Positions 8,168 to 20,192 of a DNA stretch of 44,428 bases are shown here, piece after piece. Position 1 is the stretch's first letter; every line of letters begins with the position of its first letter. The notes below the pieces were generated by a model. The model was given only the letters and a program-made list of their open reading frames with translations. It ran no database searches and was not told the DNA's origin. The DNA comes from an uncultured Lachnospiraceae bacterium (GTDB lineage: Bacteria > Bacillota > Clostridia > Lachnospirales > Lachnospiraceae). The stretch is taken from assembly GCA_947626415.1 (NCBI GenBank), contig CANQSA010000021.1, positions 1-44,428 of the forward strand. The letters run 5' to 3'. The position numbers and the translations under genes are program-made.

Positions 8168-8998
8168 ATGATTCAGGGAAGACAATGGCAGATTCGGAAA
8201 AGAAAAAGGCGTGAGTGGATTAAGAGAATCCTGCTGGTTACAGCGGGAATGGGGATTGTTTTGTGCATGGAACAGGGGAAGCGGTTATGGGACGGAATAT
8301 CTGCGCGGGACACCGAGGAAATGGGGGAACAGGAAGCAGTGGAAGCAAGCGCGGATCTGTGGGAGGAAACTCCTCAGGAAGCGGAAACGACGACCGGAAG
8401 AAATGTGATAGACGGGTTTCCCTGTATCCTGCAGACGCCGGAATATCCGTCGGGGTGTGAGATCGCGGCGATGACCTCTCTGTTGAATAATTACGGATAT
8501 CCGGTAACGAAACAGACGATGGTAAACCGGTATCTGCCGATCCAGGAAGAAATGACAGGCGGAAAAAATTTCCGGGAAGCCTATCTGGGGTCTATTGACG
8601 ATGAAAGCGCTTGGGGCGGCTGTTACGCAGAAGTGATTGCGGAAGCAGCCAATCATTATCTGAACGATTATAACGGCGGGATGCGCGCAAAGATTATTTC
8701 CGGAGCTTCACCGCAGGAGCTATACGAATATTTGGAAGCGGGAACTCCTGTTGTAGTGTGGGTCACCATTGATATGCAGAAAACGGAGATCATGGAAGTG
8801 GGAGAGGATCGAAACGGCGATCCGCTGATCTGGCATAAGAAGTCTCATACCGTAGTGCTGACCGGATATGACAGAAATATCGGCATGGTATATGTGGCGG
8901 ATCCGTTAAAAGGGAATACGGTTTATCCGATGAGCAGCTTTGAAACAGCGTATGAAGCAATCGGAAGGGAGGCAGTCATACTGGACAATTTTTCCTGA
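8168..8998 (+). CDS. Membrane-anchored C39-like cysteine peptidase
   Basis: The 276-aa protein has a basic N-terminus (RKRKRREWIKR), one membrane segment (about 20-33), an acidic spacer (about 47-80) and a papain-like peptidase_C39_2 domain. Likely catalytic residues are C97 (PSGCEIAAM), H227 (SHTVVLTGY) and D245 (VADPLKG). The domain should lie outside the cell. Unlike true bacteriocin exporters it carries no ABC-transporter part, so a double-glycine leader role is not indicated; its substrate is unknown. GGGAAG at 8155-8160 supports the start. Its place between rplL and rpoB is unusual. Confidence 0.85.
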   Translation: MIQGRQWQIRKRKRREWIKRILLVTAGMGIVLCMEQGKRLWDGISARDTEEMGEQEAVEASADLWEETPQEAETTTGRNVIDGFPCILQTPEYPSGCEIAAMTSLLNNYGYPVTKQTMVNRYLPIQEEMTGGKNFREAYLGSIDDESAWGGCYAEVIAEAANHYLNDYNGGMRAKIISGASPQELYEYLEAGTPVVVWVTIDMQKTEIMEVGEDRNGDPLIWHKKSHTVVLTGYDRNIGMVYVADPLKGNTVYPMSSFETAYEAIGREAVILDNFS

Positions 8999-9016
8999 AA
9001 TAATTGAAAAATTTGG

Positions 9017-9073
9017 TTGACAACACCTTGACTTGTGTGATATGCTTGACAATGCGTTACTGTCCGATACTAT
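9017..9073 (+). promoter_or_regulatory. Tandem promoters of rpoB-rpoC
   Basis: P1 is TTGACA at 9017-9022 with TATGCT at 9041-9046 (18-bp spacer). P2 is TTGACA at 9046-9051 with TACTAT at 9068-9073 (16-bp spacer). Both read into the rpoB leader. They imply that rpoBC can be expressed separately from rplJL. Confidence 0.65.
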
Positions 9074-9110
9074 GCAGTATTAGGCTATACGCTTTATAGA
9101 TACGACATAT

Positions 9111-9136
9111 AAGTAAATTTGTCAAGCGGTTTACTT
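9111..9136 (+). other. Hairpin in the rpoB leader
   Basis: AAGTAAA at 9111-9117 pairs with TTTACTT at 9130-9136 around a 12-nt loop, 32 nt before the rpoB start. It is AT-rich and has no clear T-tract; a regulatory role is only possible. Confidence 0.35.
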
Positions 9137-9167
9137 AAAATTTCAGAAAGACGGGGTGAATTGTCAG

Positions 9168-12100
9168 ATGGAGAAAAGCAGGATGCGTCCGGTAAAAACA
9201 GGAAAGAGCCTCAGAATGAGCTTTTCCAGGCAAAAAGAAGTTCTGGATATGCCCAATTTGATTGAGATTCAGAAGGACTCCTATCAGTGGTTCCTGAACG
9301 AAGGACTGAAAGAAGTTTTTAGGGATATCTCTCCAATTGAAGACTATAGTGAGCATTTGAGTTTGGAATTTGTGGATTTCCAGTTGTGCGAGGATGAAGC
9401 AAAGTACACGATCGAGGAGTGCAAGGAGCGCGATGCGACTTATGCTGCGCCTTTGAAAGTGAAAGTGCGCCTTCACAATAAGGAGACCGGAGAGATCAGC
9501 GAATATGAGATTTTTATGGGCGACCTTCCATTGATGACAGCGACCGGTACATTTGTCATTAACGGTGCGGAACGGGTTATCGTAAGCCAGCTGGTCCGTT
9601 CGCCCGGCATTTATTATGGGATTGCCCATGATAAACTGGGAAAGACACTGTATTCCGCTACTGTGATCCCGAACCGTGGCGCATGGCTGGAGTATGAGAC
9701 GGATTCCAATGATATTTTTTATGTGCGTGTAGACAGGACCCGTAAGGTTCCCATCACTGTTTTGATCCGTGCATTGGGCATTGGAACGAATGCGGAGATC
9801 CTGGATCTGTTCGGAGAAGAGCCGAAGATCCTGGCGAGCTTTGAGAAAGATACGGCAGAGAATTATCAGGAAGGTCTGCTGGAATTATATAAGAAGATCC
9901 GTCCGGGTGAACCGCTGAGCGTAGAGAGCGCGGAGAGCCTGGTCGCAAGTATGTTCTTTGATCCCCGCCGTTATGACCTGGCGAAGGTAGGCCGTTATAA
10001 ATTCAACAAGAAACTGGCATATAAATACCGGATCCGGAACCGGGTTCTGGCAGAGGATGTTGTCGATACGGCAACCGGTGAGATTCTGGCAGAGGCCGGT
10101 ACGACAGTGACGGAAGAAAAGGCGATTGAGATTCAGAACGCTGCGGTTCCGTATGTCTGGATCCAGACAGAAGAGAGAAATGTAAAGGTAATTTCCAACA
10201 TGGTTGTCGATATCAGCAAGTATGTTGATTTTCCATGCCGTGAATTAGGAATTACGGAGAATGTCTATTATCCGGAATTGGTAAAGATTTTGGAAGAGAA
10301 TCAGACGGAAGAAGAACTGAAGGAAGCAATCGCAGCCCATGTTCTGGATCTGATCCCCAAACATATTACGAAGGAAGATATCATTGCTTCTATAAATTAT
10401 TGTATGCATCTGGAAGTTGGGATCGGGAATTCCGATGATATCGACCATTTGGGCAACCGCCGTATTCGTGCGGTCGGAGAACTGCTGCAGAATCAGTACC
10501 GGATCGGTCTCTCCAGATTGGAGCGGGTTGTGCGGGAACGTATGACCACACAGGATCTGGAGGGCGTTTCCGCGCAGTCCCTGATCAATATTAAGCCGGT
10601 TACCGCTGCGGTAAAAGAATTCTTCGGAAGCTCCCAGTTGTCTCAGTTTATGGATCAGAACAATCCGCTGGGCGAGCTGACGCATAAGAGAAGACTGTCG
10701 GCGCTGGGCCCCGGCGGTCTCTCCAGAGACCGTGCGGGATTTGAAGTCCGTGACGTGCACTATACGCATTACGGCAGAATGTGTCCGATTGAGACGCCTG
10801 AAGGTCCGAATATCGGCCTGATCAATTCCCTGGCATGCTATGCCCGAATCAATGAATATGGATTTGTGGAGGCGCCTTACCGTCTGCTGGATAAGAGCGA
10901 TCCGAACAATCCGGTCGTTACCGATCAGGTAATGTATATGACAGCGGATGAAGAGGATAATTATGTTGTCGCGCAGGCCAATGAGCCATTGGACGAAGAG
11001 GGACATTTTGTCAATAATAATGTATCCGGCCGTTTCCGTGAAGATACTTCTCAGTTTGAGAAGAAAGCGGTCGATCTGATGGATGTATCTCCGAAGATGG
11101 TATTTTCAGTTGCGACGTCCATGATTCCGTTTTTGGAGAACGACGACGCAAACCGTGCCCTGATGGGATCCAACATGCAGCGTCAGGCAGTGCCGCTGAT
11201 GATCACCGAAGCACCGGTTGTCGGGACCGGAATGGAAGCAAAGGCAGCGGTTGACTCCGGTGTAACTGTAGTTGCCAAGAGAGCCGGTACTGTTATTATG
11301 TCTTCCGCAAAGAAGATTATTCTGAAATATGACGACGACAAGAGTACAGAGACTTATAATCTGATCAAATTCGCAAGAAGCAATCAGAGTAACTGCTATA
11401 ATCAGAAGCCCATTGTGGATAAGGGCGATCATGTGGAAGCCGGAGAGGTGATTGCGGACGGCGCGTCTACCTATAACGGCGAGATTGCACTGGGTAAGAA
11501 TCCGCTGATCGGCTTCATGACCTGGGAAGGTTACAATTACGAGGACGCCGTTCTGCTGAGCGAGCGTCTGGTACAGGATGATGTATATACTTCTATTCAT
11601 ATGGAAGAATATGAAGCGGAAGCCAGAGATACCAAGCTGGGACCGGAGGAGATTACCCGCGATGTGCCGGGCGTCGGCGATGAAGCCCTGAAGGATTTGG
11701 ACGAAAGAGGGATTATCCGGATCGGTGCGGAAGTCCGTGCCGGAGATATCCTGGTCGGCAAGGTAACGCCGAAAGGAGAGACGGAGCTGACCGCGGAAGA
11801 GCGTTTGCTGCGCGCGATCTTTGGCGAGAAGGCAAGAGAAGTCAGAGATACTTCGCTGAAGGTACCGCACGGCGAATATGGTATTGTTGTTGACGCTAAG
11901 GTATTTACCAGGGAAAACAGCGATGAGCTGCCCCCGGGCGTCAATGAATCGGTCCGCATTTATATTGCGCAGAAGAGAAAGATCTCCGTCGGAGATAAGA
12001 TGGCAGGTCGTCATGGAAATAAGGGTGTCGTTTCCCGTGTATTGCCGGTAGAGGATATGCCGTATCTGCCGAACGGACGTCCGCTGGATATCGTGCTGAA

Positions 12101-12989
12101 TCCGCTGGGCGTGCCGTCCCGTATGAATATCGGACAGGTGCTGGAGATCCATTTGAGTCTGGCAGCCAAAGCGCTTGGAATTAACGTGGCAACGCCGGTA
12201 TTTGACGGTGCCAACGAGTTTGATATTATGGATACGCTGGAACTGGCCAATGATTATGTCAACACAGAATGGGAAGACTTCCAGAAGAAGTATGCGGATA
12301 AGCTGCATCCGGAGCTGATGCAGTATCTGGGCGAGCATCTGGATCACAGAGAAGAGTGGAAGGGCGTTCCGATCTCCAGAGACGGAAAGGTACAGCTGAG
12401 AGACGGACGGACCGGTGAATACTTTGACAATCCGGTTACCATCGGATTCATGCATTACCTGAAGCTGCACCATCTGGTTGACGATAAAATCCATGCGCGT
12501 TCCACAGGCCCGTATTCCCTGGTAACGCAGCAGCCGTTAGGCGGTAAGGCGCAGTTCGGCGGCCAGCGTTTCGGAGAAATGGAAGTTTGGGCGTTGGAAG
12601 CATATGGCGCTTCTTATACCCTGCAGGAGATTCTGACTGTAAAATCCGATGATGTCGTAGGACGTGTAAAGACCTACGAAGCGATCATCAAAGGTGAGAA
12701 TATTCCGGAGCCGGGAATTCCGGAGTCCTTCAAGGTGCTGTTGAAGGAGCTGCAGGCACTGGCATTGGATGTCAAGGTTCTGCGCGAGGATGATACGGAA
12801 GTTGAACTGAAAGAGAATATCGAAGATATCGATACCAATATCAATGCGATCATGTCGGACAATACTTCTTACGCGGGTTCTGATGAAGAACTGGGACGTT
12901 ATGGCTACAGCCAGAAACAGTTCGAGGGAGAAGAATTGGTAGATGTGGTAGAAGAAAACGGTCAGGAAGATGACGGAGAAGAGCAGTAG
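9168..12989 (+). CDS. rpoB: DNA-directed RNA polymerase subunit beta
   Basis: Catalytic core subunit of RNA polymerase. The 1273-aa protein has all major family blocks. The rifampicin-binding region (about residues 488-530) reads [17 protein letters not shown] followed by [13 protein letters not shown], the usual sensitive-type sequence. The C-terminal region contains [28 protein letters not shown] and a short acidic tail. The start at 9168 follows GGGGTGA at 9153-9159; a GTG at 9156 overlaps that site and is less likely. rpoC follows 15 nt later. Confidence 0.98.
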   Translation: MEKSRMRPVKTGKSLRMSFSRQKEVLDMPNLIEIQKDSYQWFLNEGLKEVFRDISPIEDYSEHLSLEFVDFQLCEDEAKYTIEECKERDATYAAPLKVKVRLHNKETGEISEYEIFMGDLPLMTATGTFVINGAERVIVSQLVRSPGIYYGIAHDKLGKTLYSATVIPNRGAWLEYETDSNDIFYVRVDRTRKVPITVLIRALGIGTNAEILDLFGEEPKILASFEKDTAENYQEGLLELYKKIRPGEPLSVESAESLVASMFFDPRRYDLAKVGRYKFNKKLAYKYRIRNRVLAEDVVDTATGEILAEAGTTVTEEKAIEIQNAAVPYVWIQTEERNVKVISNMVVDISKYVDFPCRELGITENVYYPELVKILEENQTEEELKEAIAAHVLDLIPKHITKEDIIASINYCMHLEVGIGNSDDIDHLGNRRIRAVGELLQNQYRIGLSRLERVVRERMTTQDLEGVSAQSLINIKPVTAAVKEFFGSSQLSQFMDQNNPLGELTHKRRLSALGPGGLSRDRAGFEVRDVHYTHYGRMCPIETPEGPNIGLINSLACYARINEYGFVEAPYRLLDKSDPNNPVVTDQVMYMTADEEDNYVVAQANEPLDEEGHFVNNNVSGRFREDTSQFEKKAVDLMDVSPKMVFSVATSMIPFLENDDANRALMGSNMQRQAVPLMITEAPVVGTGMEAKAAVDSGVTVVAKRAGTVIMSSAKKIILKYDDDKSTETYNLIKFARSNQSNCYNQKPIVDKGDHVEAGEVIADGASTYNGEIALGKNPLIGFMTWEGYNYEDAVLLSERLVQDDVYTSIHMEEYEAEARDTKLGPEEITRDVPGVGDEALKDLDERGIIRIGAEVRAGDILVGKVTPKGETELTAEERLLRAIFGEKAREVRDTSLKVPHGEYGIVVDAKVFTRENSDELPPGVNESVRIYIAQKRKISVGDKMAGRHGNKGVVSRVLPVEDMPYLPNGRPLDIVLNPLGVPSRMNIGQVLEIHLSLAAKALGINVATPVFDGANEFDIMDTLELANDYVNTEWEDFQKKYADKLHPELMQYLGEHLDHREEWKGVPISRDGKVQLRDGRTGEYFDNPVTIGFMHYLKLHHLVDDKIHARSTGPYSLVTQQPLGGKAQFGGQRFGEMEVWALEAYGASYTLQEILTVKSDDVVGRVKTYEAIIKGENIPEPGIPESFKVLLKELQALALDVKVLREDDTEVELKENIEDIDTNINAIMSDNTSYAGSDEELGRYGYSQKQFEGEELVDVVEENGQEDDGEEQ

Positions 12990-13004
12990 AAAGGAGTACC
13001 GATT

Positions 13005-16000
13005 ATGTCAGAAGGAAATAATCAAACTTATCAGCCGATGACTTTTGATAAGATTAAGATTGGATTGGCTTCCCCCGAGAAGATCCGCGAGTGGTCTCAC
13101 GGAGAAGTAACCAAGCCGGAGACGATCAATTACAGAACTCTGAAACCGGAACGTGACGGTCTGTTCTGTGAGCGTATTTTTGGACCGAATAAAGACTGGG
13201 AATGTCATTGCGGCAAATATAAAAAGGTACGGTATAAAGGCGTTATCTGCGACCGGTGTGGTGTAGAGGTTACGAAAGCCAGTGTTCGTAGAGAGCGTAT
13301 GGGCCGTATTGAGCTGGCTGCTCCCGTTTCCCATATCTGGTATTTTAAGGGAATCCCGAGCCGGATGGGGCTGATCCTGGATCTGTCCCCGAGAACTCTG
13401 GAGAAAGTTCTGTATTTCGCGTCCTATATTGTGCTGGACGCAGGGGAAACCGATCTGGTATATAAACAGGTATTGTCTGAGAAAGAATATCGGGACGCCG
13501 TTGAAAAATGGGGTTACGACGCATTTCGTGTCGGCATGGGCGCGGAAGCCATTGACGAACTGCTCTGTGCCATTGACTTAGACAAGGAGTCCGAAGAATT
13601 AAAGGCAGAAATGGAAGCCTCCACCGGACAGAAAAAGGTTCGGATCGTAAAACGTCTGGAGGTTGTAGAGGCATTTAAGAACTCCGGGAACAGACCGGAA
13701 TGGATGATCTTAAAAGTAATCCCGGTGATTCCGCCGGATCTGCGGCCGATGGTACAGCTGGACGGCGGCCGGTTCGCTACATCGGATCTGAACGATCTGT
13801 ACCGCCGGATCATCAACCGGAACAACCGTCTGCAGAGACTGCTGGAGCTGGGCGCGCCGGAGATTATTGTAAGAAACGAGAAGCGTATGCTGCAGGAAGC
13901 GGTAGACGCGATCATTGATAACGGGCGGAGAGGCCGTCCGGTAACGGGTCCCGGCAACAGAGCCCTGAAATCCCTGTCCGATATGTTAAAGGGCAAGCAG
14001 GGACGGTTCCGTCAGAACCTGTTAGGAAAGCGTGTGGACTATTCAGGCCGTTCTGTTATTGTGGTAGGGCCGGAATTAAAGATCTATCAGTGCGGTCTGC
14101 CGAAAGAAATGGCAATCGAATTGTTTAAGCCTTTTGTAATGAAGGAACTGGTTGCCGCAGGGACCGCGCATAATATCAAGAGCGCCAAGAAAATGGTGGA
14201 GCGGCTGCAGCCGGAGGTATGGGATGTACTGGAAGAAGTCATTAAGGAACACCCGGTTATGTTAAACCGTGCGCCGACTCTGCACCGTCTGGGAATTCAG
14301 GCGTTTGAGCCGATCCTGGTGGAAGGCAAGGCGATTAAGTTGCATCCGCTGGTATGTACGGCATTTAACGCGGACTTCGACGGTGACCAGATGGCTGTGC
14401 ATCTGCCGCTGTCCGTAGAGGCGCAGGCGGAATGCCGGTTCCTGCTACTGTCCCCGAACAATCTGCTGAAGCCTTCTGACGGCGGTCCGGTTGCGGTTCC
14501 GTCTCAGGATATGGTGCTGGGGATTTACTATCTGACCCAGATGCGTCCGGGTGACAAAGGCGAAGGCAAATATTTTAAGGATATCAGTGAAGCGATCCTG
14601 GCATATGAGAATGAGATCATTTCCCTGCATTCTGCAATTAAGGTGCGCAGAACCGTGACCAACGCTGCGGGAGAGACCATATACGGTACGATTGAAACAA
14701 CGCTGGGACGTCTGATCTTTAATGAAATTCTGCCGCAGGACTTGGGATTTGTAGAAAGAAATACAGACGAGGATTATCTGAAGCTGGAGGTAGATTTCCA
14801 TGTAGGAAAGAAACAGCTGAAGAAAATCCTGGAAAAGGTTATCAATACACATGGCGCGACTAAGACGGCCGAAGTGCTGGACGATATTAAGGCAATGGGA
14901 TACAAGTATTCCACGCAGGCAGCCATGACGGTTTCCATTTCCGACATGACCGTGCCGGAACAGAAGAAGACGATCTTAAAAGAAGCAGAAGCAACGGTGG
15001 AAAAAATCACCAAAAACTTCCGCCGTGGTTTCATTACTGATGAAGAGCGGTATCAGGAAGTAATCAACACCTGGAAAAACGCGGATGATGAGATTACGGA
15101 AGCGCTGCTGTCCGGTCTGGATAAATATAACAATATCTATATGATGGCTGATTCCGGCGCCCGTGGTTCCGATAAGCAGATTAAACAGCTTGCCGGCATG
15201 CGCGGATTGATGGCGGATACGACAGGCAGAACGATCGAGCTGCCGATCAAGTCGAACTTCCGTGAAGGCCTGGATGTATTGGAGTACTTTATTTCCGCGC
15301 ACGGAGCCAGAAAAGGTCTGTCCGATACAGCGCTTCGTACCGCGGACTCCGGTTACCTGACCAGACGTCTGGTTGACGTATCCCAGGAACTGATTATCCG
15401 GGAGATCGACTGTTGTGAAGGAAAAGAGATTCCGTATATGGAAGTGCATGCTTTCATGGACGGCGAGGAAATGATCGAAAGTCTGGAAGACCGGATCACG
15501 GGACGGTTTGCGGCAGAGACGATTTATGACGCAAACGGTGAACTGATCGTAAAGGCGAATCATATGATCACGCCAAAGCGCGCGGCAAAGATCGTTGCGA
15601 CCGGTATGACATCTGTAAAGATCCGTACGATCTTGACCTGTCATTCGCATGTAGGCGTCTGCGCGAAGTGCTATGGCGCCAATATGGCGACCGGCGAAGC
15701 GGTACAGGTCGGCGAGGCTGTCGGTATTATCGCGGCGCAGTCGATCGGTGAGCCCGGTACACAGCTTACCATGAGAACCTTCCATACAGGCGGTGTTGCC
15801 GGTGACGATATCACCCAGGGTCTTCCCCGTGTGGAGGAATTGTTTGAGGCAAGAAAGCCGAAGGGTCTTGCAATCATTACAGAATTCGGCGGAACTGCAG
15901 AGATCCGGGACACCAAGAAAAAACGAGAGGTTGTCATTACCAATTCGGAAACCGGAGCTTCCAAAGCATATCTGATCCCTTACGGTTCCAGAATCAAGGT

Positions 16001-16745
16001 TCACGACGGCGATGTTCTGGAAGCCGGCGACGAGCTGACAGAAGGAAGTGTAAACCCGCATGATATTCTGAAGATCAAGGGCGTGCGCGCCGTACAGGAT
16101 TATATGCTGCGTGAAGTGCAGCGTGTATACCGTCTGCAGGGCGTGGAGATCAACGATAAGCATATTGAAGTGATCGTGCGCCAGATGCTGAAGAAGATCC
16201 GGGTTGAGGACGGCGGAGATTCGGAATTCCTAGCAGGCACTTCCGTAGATGTGCTGGATTTTGAGGAAACAAACGAGCGCCTGATCGCGGAGGGCAAACG
16301 TCCGGCAGAAGGCAAGCAGGTAATGCTGGGTATCACGAAGGCCTCCCTGGCGACAAATTCCTTCTTATCGGCAGCATCCTTCCAGGAAACGACGAAGGTA
16401 TTGACGGAAGCCGCGATCAACGGTAAGGTCGATCCTCTGGTAGGCCTGAAGGAAAATGTGCTGATCGGTAAGCTGATCCCTGCGGGAACCGGTATGAAGG
16501 TTTATCAGGATGTGAAGCTGGATACCGAGGAAGCGGATTCCCTGATGCTGGAAGAGCTGGAATCCGAGAACAGCCGGGCAGAAGAGGAAGAAGATGAAAT
16601 GATCGCTCTGGTAGAAGAGAATGAAGACGAGGGCGATTATGAAGATGAAGACGAGGATGAAGAATTCGACGAGGATGAAGAGTTTGAGGATGCGGAAGCC
16701 TATTTGGAAGATGCAGACGCGGAAGAGGACGGTATCGAAGAATAA
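13005..16745 (+). CDS. rpoC: DNA-directed RNA polymerase subunit beta'
   Basis: Largest RNA polymerase subunit, holding the active-site magnesium. The 1246-aa protein has the N-terminal zinc site (CHCG...CDRCG, about 67-85), the catalytic NADFDGD motif near residue 455, the second zinc cluster ([15 protein letters not shown], about 878-892) and [16 protein letters not shown] just after it. The C-terminus ends in an unusual tail: 36 of the last 55 residues are Asp or Glu. This extends past the usual end of the family and lacks a known partner. AAAGGAG precedes the start. Confidence 0.98.
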   Translation: MSEGNNQTYQPMTFDKIKIGLASPEKIREWSHGEVTKPETINYRTLKPERDGLFCERIFGPNKDWECHCGKYKKVRYKGVICDRCGVEVTKASVRRERMGRIELAAPVSHIWYFKGIPSRMGLILDLSPRTLEKVLYFASYIVLDAGETDLVYKQVLSEKEYRDAVEKWGYDAFRVGMGAEAIDELLCAIDLDKESEELKAEMEASTGQKKVRIVKRLEVVEAFKNSGNRPEWMILKVIPVIPPDLRPMVQLDGGRFATSDLNDLYRRIINRNNRLQRLLELGAPEIIVRNEKRMLQEAVDAIIDNGRRGRPVTGPGNRALKSLSDMLKGKQGRFRQNLLGKRVDYSGRSVIVVGPELKIYQCGLPKEMAIELFKPFVMKELVAAGTAHNIKSAKKMVERLQPEVWDVLEEVIKEHPVMLNRAPTLHRLGIQAFEPILVEGKAIKLHPLVCTAFNADFDGDQMAVHLPLSVEAQAECRFLLLSPNNLLKPSDGGPVAVPSQDMVLGIYYLTQMRPGDKGEGKYFKDISEAILAYENEIISLHSAIKVRRTVTNAAGETIYGTIETTLGRLIFNEILPQDLGFVERNTDEDYLKLEVDFHVGKKQLKKILEKVINTHGATKTAEVLDDIKAMGYKYSTQAAMTVSISDMTVPEQKKTILKEAEATVEKITKNFRRGFITDEERYQEVINTWKNADDEITEALLSGLDKYNNIYMMADSGARGSDKQIKQLAGMRGLMADTTGRTIELPIKSNFREGLDVLEYFISAHGARKGLSDTALRTADSGYLTRRLVDVSQELIIREIDCCEGKEIPYMEVHAFMDGEEMIESLEDRITGRFAAETIYDANGELIVKANHMITPKRAAKIVATGMTSVKIRTILTCHSHVGVCAKCYGANMATGEAVQVGEAVGIIAAQSIGEPGTQLTMRTFHTGGVAGDDITQGLPRVEELFEARKPKGLAIITEFGGTAEIRDTKKKREVVITNSETGASKAYLIPYGSRIKVHDGDVLEAGDELTEGSVNPHDILKIKGVRAVQDYMLREVQRVYRLQGVEINDKHIEVIVRQMLKKIRVEDGGDSEFLAGTSVDVLDFEETNERLIAEGKRPAEGKQVMLGITKASLATNSFLSAASFQETTKVLTEAAINGKVDPLVGLKENVLIGKLIPAGTGMKVYQDVKLDTEEADSLMLEELESENSRAEEEEDEMIALVEENEDEGDYEDEDEDEEFDEDEEFEDAEAYLEDADAEEDGIEE

Positions 16746-16771
16746 TCCATCCGAATCGGATAAAAATTTTC

Positions 16772-16799
16772 TTGACATTTGCTTTGATTTGGATATAAT
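16772..16799 (+). promoter_or_regulatory. Sigma-A-type promoter for rpsL-rpsG-fusA
   Basis: TTGACA at 16772-16777 and a perfect TATAAT at 16794-16799 are separated by 16 bp. The leader of about 110 nt that follows contains the short hairpin CCCGATACGGG but no clear attenuator. The promoter separates the str operon from rpoBC. Confidence 0.85.
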
Positions 16800-16916
16800 T
16801 AGAAAGTGCGCGACCCGATACGGGGAATTTGTGCGCCCATTTGCCGGCAGGCAGATGGAAAGAGCAGTGATTCAGAATCACGTTCTAAACAATATTTTTA
16901 CAGGAGGTGAAACAGA

Positions 16917-17339
16917 ATGCCTACATTTAACCAGTTAGTAAGAAAAGGAAGACAAACTACTGAGAAGAAGTCTACTGCACCGGCTTTGTTAAAGAGCTAC
17001 AATTCTTTGAGAAAGAAGAGCAACGATTCCAATTCTCCGCAGAAGCGCGGCGTTTGCACGGCAGTTAAGACAACTACCCCTAAGAAGCCTAACTCAGCTC
17101 TTAGAAAGATCGCCAGAGTTCGTCTGTCTAACGGTATTGAAGTAACAAGCTATATCCCGGGTGAAGGACATAACCTGCAGGAGCACAGCGTTGTTTTGAT
17201 CCGTGGCGGAAGAGTTAAGGATCTGCCCGGTACCAGATATCATATCGTTAGAGGTACACTTGATACAGCAGGTGTTGCTAACAGAAAACAGGCTCGTTCC
17301 AAATACGGCGCAAAGAGACCGAAAGCAGCTAAGAAATAG
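16917..17339 (+). CDS. rpsL: 30S ribosomal protein S12
   Basis: Decoding-centre protein of the small subunit, 140 aa. It begins [12 protein letters not shown] and holds the conserved [19 protein letters not shown] and the [11 protein letters not shown] loop. The lysines at the positions linked to streptomycin resistance (PKKPNS and GRVKDLPG) are the usual sensitive-type residues. ACAGGAGGTGA sits 8 nt before the start. It is the first gene of the str operon. Confidence 0.98.
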   Translation: MPTFNQLVRKGRQTTEKKSTAPALLKSYNSLRKKSNDSNSPQKRGVCTAVKTTTPKKPNSALRKIARVRLSNGIEVTSYIPGEGHNLQEHSVVLIRGGRVKDLPGTRYHIVRGTLDTAGVANRKQARSKYGAKRPKAAKK

Positions 17340-17484
17340 GAACAGGGCAGATTTTCATGATTTCACAGGTTGAATGAAAGTACCCGGATTAGAAATATTG
17401 TTTAGAAGTGTTTTTAATACGGCGTGCGGACACAGTTCCATGTGAGTACCGATGAATAATTTTTATGATTAGGAGGGAAGCAAC

Positions 17485-17955
17485 GTGCCACGTAAAGGAC
17501 ATACGCAGAAAAGAGAGATTTTAGCAGATCCGTTATACAATAACAAAGTGGTTACCAAGCTGATCAACAGCGTTATGCTGGATGGCAAGAAGAGTATCGC
17601 GCAGAAGATTGTATACGGAGCATTTGAGCGGGTGGCTGCCAAGACGGATAAGCCTGCTTTGGATGTATTTGAAGAAGCAATGAATAACGTGATGCCGCAG
17701 CTGGAAGTCAAGGCAAGACGGATCGGCGGCGCTACCTATCAGGTGCCGATCGAAGTAAGACCTGACAGAAGGCAGGCATTGGCGCTGCGCTGGCTTGTAA
17801 CCTATTCCCGTCAGAGAGGCGAGAAGACGATGGAAGAAAAGCTGGCAAATGAGATTATGGATGCAGCGAACAATACCGGTTCCGCTGTAAAGAGAAAAGA
17901 AGATATGCACAAGATGGCAGAAGCAAACAAGGCTTTTGCGCATTACAGATTCTAA
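17485..17955 (+). CDS. rpsG: 30S ribosomal protein S7
   Basis: Primary 16S rRNA-binding protein that nucleates the head of the small subunit, 156 aa as usual. It begins [10 protein letters not shown] and contains [18 protein letters not shown]. The start is a GTG at 17485 after AGGAGGG (17471-17477). The 145-nt gap after rpsL holds no gene and no clear terminator. S7 autoregulates the str operon in enterobacteria; no such site can be recognised here. Confidence 0.97.
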   Translation: MPRKGHTQKREILADPLYNNKVVTKLINSVMLDGKKSIAQKIVYGAFERVAAKTDKPALDVFEEAMNNVMPQLEVKARRIGGATYQVPIEVRPDRRQALALRWLVTYSRQRGEKTMEEKLANEIMDAANNTGSAVKRKEDMHKMAEANKAFAHYRF

Positions 17956-17971
17956 TAAGGAGGAGACAATC

Positions 17972-20089
17972 TTGGCTGGAAGAGATTACCCATTAGAGAG
18001 AACCAGAAACATTGGTATTATGGCGCATATCGATGCTGGTAAGACAACATTGACAGAACGTATCCTGTATTATACCGGTGTTAATTATAAGATTGGTGAT
18101 ACCCATGAAGGCACTGCGACCATGGACTGGATGGAGCAGGAACAGGAAAGAGGTATTACCATTACTTCAGCGGCTACAACGTGCCACTGGACTCCGCAGG
18201 AGCAGAATAAAGCCCTGCCGGGTACTCCTGAGTACCGGATCAATATCATCGATACACCGGGACACGTAGACTTCACCGTAGAAGTTGAGCGTTCTCTGCG
18301 TGTATTGGATGGTGCTGTAGGTGTATTCTGTGCTAAGGGTGGTGTTGAACCTCAGTCTGAAAACGTATGGCGTCAGGCTGACAAGTATAATGTTCCTCGT
18401 ATGGCTTTCATCAATAAGATGGATATTTTAGGAGCTGATTTCTACAATGCGGTAGATATGATCAAGACCCGTCTGGGGAAGAACCCGGTTGTTCTGCAGC
18501 TGCCGATCGGCAAGGAAGACAGCTTTAAGGGTCTGATTGATCTGTTTGAGATGCAGTCCTACATCTATAATGATGAAAAAGGTGAAGATATAACAATTAC
18601 AGATATTCCGGATGATATGAAGGAAGAAGCCGAAGCATATCATACCGAGCTGGTCGAGAAGATCTGTGAAACAGACGACGACCTGATGATGGAATATTTA
18701 GAGGGTGAAGAGCCTTCTACAGCAGATTTAAAGAAGGCTTTGCGTGCCGCAACGATCGCAGGTACGGCAATCCCGGTATGCTGTGGTACAGCTTACCGAA
18801 ATAAAGGCGTACAGAAGCTGCTGGACGCAGTGATCGAGTATATGCCTGCGCCGACCGATATTCCGGCGATTGAAGGCGTAGACGAAGCAGGAAATGAAGT
18901 GGTACGACACGCTTCCGATGAGGAACCGTTCTCCGCACTGGCATTTAAGATCATGGCTGACCCGTTTGTCGGGAAGCTGGCGTTCTTCCGGGTATATTCC
19001 GGTACTTTGAATTCCGGTTCTTATGTGCTGAATGCGACAAAGGGCAAGAAAGAACGTGTCGGCCGTATCCTGCAGATGCATGCGAATAAGAGACAGGAAC
19101 TGGATAAGGTATATTCCGGTGATATCGCGGCAGCAGTCGGATTTAAGACAACGACGACTGGTGATACGATCTGTGATGAGATGCATCCGGTTATCTTAGA
19201 GTCCATGGAATTCCCGGAGCCCGTTATCGAGCTGGCGATTGAGCCGAAGACCAAGGACGCGCAGGGTAAGATGGGTGAAGCGCTGGCAAAGCTGGCAGAA
19301 GAAGACCCGACCTTCAAGGCGCATACGGATCCGGAGACAGGCCAGACGATCATCGCCGGCATGGGCGAGCTGCATTTGGAGATCATCGTAGACCGTCTGC
19401 TGCGTGAATTTAAGGTAGAGGCCAACGTAGGCGCGCCGCAGGTTGCTTACAAGGAGACATTTACCAAGGCGGTTGATGTTGACAGTAAGTACGCGAAGCA
19501 GTCCGGCGGTCGTGGCCAGTACGGTCATTGTAAAGTGCATTTTGAACCGATGGACGCCAATGGAGAAGAACTGTTTAAATTCGAGTCTACGGTTGTCGGC
19601 GGTGCGATTCCGAAGGAATACATTCCGGCAGTCGGCGAAGGAATTGAAGAAGCAGCGAAGTCCGGTATTCTGGCAGGATTCCCTGTATTGGGCATCAAGG
19701 CCACGGTATTCGACGGTTCTTATCATGAAGTCGATTCATCCGAAATGGCATTCCACATTGCCGGTTCCATGGCATTTAAAGACGCGATGTCAAAAGCAAA
19801 TCCTGTCCTGTTAGAGCCGATCATGAAGGTTGAGGTAACGATGCCGGAAGATTACATGGGCGATGTTATCGGCGATCTGAACGCACGGCGCGGCCGGATT
19901 GAAGGTATGGAGGATATCGGCGGTGGTAAGATGATTAAGGCATTTGTTCCGCTGGCAGAGATGTTCGGCTATTCTACAGACCTTCGTTCCAAGACACAGG
20001 GACGTGGCAACTATTCCATGTTCTTTGAGCGTTACGAGCAGGTTCCCAAGTCTGTACAGGATAAAGTAGTAAGCGCGAGAAGCAAATAA
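17972..20089 (+). CDS. fusA: Elongation factor G
   Basis: Translocation GTPase, 705 aa. The G1 motif AHIDAGKTT is at residues 18-26, DTPGHVDF follows near 94, and NKMD near 150. Domains II-V run on to the ending. The start codon is a TTG at 17972, set by the strong AAGGAGGA at 17957-17964 and the family N-terminus [20 protein letters not shown]. The frame is open further upstream into rpsG, but no ribosome binding site supports that. A TTG start on such a highly expressed gene is notable. Confidence 0.97.
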   Translation: MAGRDYPLERTRNIGIMAHIDAGKTTLTERILYYTGVNYKIGDTHEGTATMDWMEQEQERGITITSAATTCHWTPQEQNKALPGTPEYRINIIDTPGHVDFTVEVERSLRVLDGAVGVFCAKGGVEPQSENVWRQADKYNVPRMAFINKMDILGADFYNAVDMIKTRLGKNPVVLQLPIGKEDSFKGLIDLFEMQSYIYNDEKGEDITITDIPDDMKEEAEAYHTELVEKICETDDDLMMEYLEGEEPSTADLKKALRAATIAGTAIPVCCGTAYRNKGVQKLLDAVIEYMPAPTDIPAIEGVDEAGNEVVRHASDEEPFSALAFKIMADPFVGKLAFFRVYSGTLNSGSYVLNATKGKKERVGRILQMHANKRQELDKVYSGDIAAAVGFKTTTTGDTICDEMHPVILESMEFPEPVIELAIEPKTKDAQGKMGEALAKLAEEDPTFKAHTDPETGQTIIAGMGELHLEIIVDRLLREFKVEANVGAPQVAYKETFTKAVDVDSKYAKQSGGRGQYGHCKVHFEPMDANGEELFKFESTVVGGAIPKEYIPAVGEGIEEAAKSGILAGFPVLGIKATVFDGSYHEVDSSEMAFHIAGSMAFKDAMSKANPVLLEPIMKVEVTMPEDYMGDVIGDLNARRGRIEGMEDIGGGKMIKAFVPLAEMFGYSTDLRSKTQGRGNYSMFFERYEQVPKSVQDKVVSARSK

Positions 20090-20109
20090 AATAAAAAGTA
20101 AAAATAGGC

Positions 20110-20138
20110 TTGCAATATTTACTAATTTGAAATATAAT
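20110..20138 (+). promoter_or_regulatory. Promoter of tuf, flanked by an inverted repeat
   Basis: TTGCAA at 20110-20115 and TATAAT at 20133-20138 are separated by 17 bp, in the 103-nt gap between fusA and tuf. ATAGGCT (20104-20110) and AGCCTAT (20146-20152) form an inverted repeat around the promoter, and CTAATT/AATTAG (20122-20127, 20136-20141) forms a second one inside it. Confidence 0.85.
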
Positions 20139-20192
20139 TAGCAATAGCCTATGCGAATATGAAATTGATATTTTTTAAGGAGGATTCAAAAA

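Noticed and set aside
11106-12494. Long minus-strand open frame (462 codons) opposite rpoB
   Set aside because: It is a shadow of the rpoB codon pattern, has no ribosome binding site and no recognisable domain. The same holds for the long minus-strand frames opposite rpoC (14976-16163) and recD2 (1155-2294).
16747-16770. Short hairpin ATCCGAATCGGAT with AAAAATTTT after rpoC
   Set aside because: A 5-bp stem is too weak to claim a terminator.
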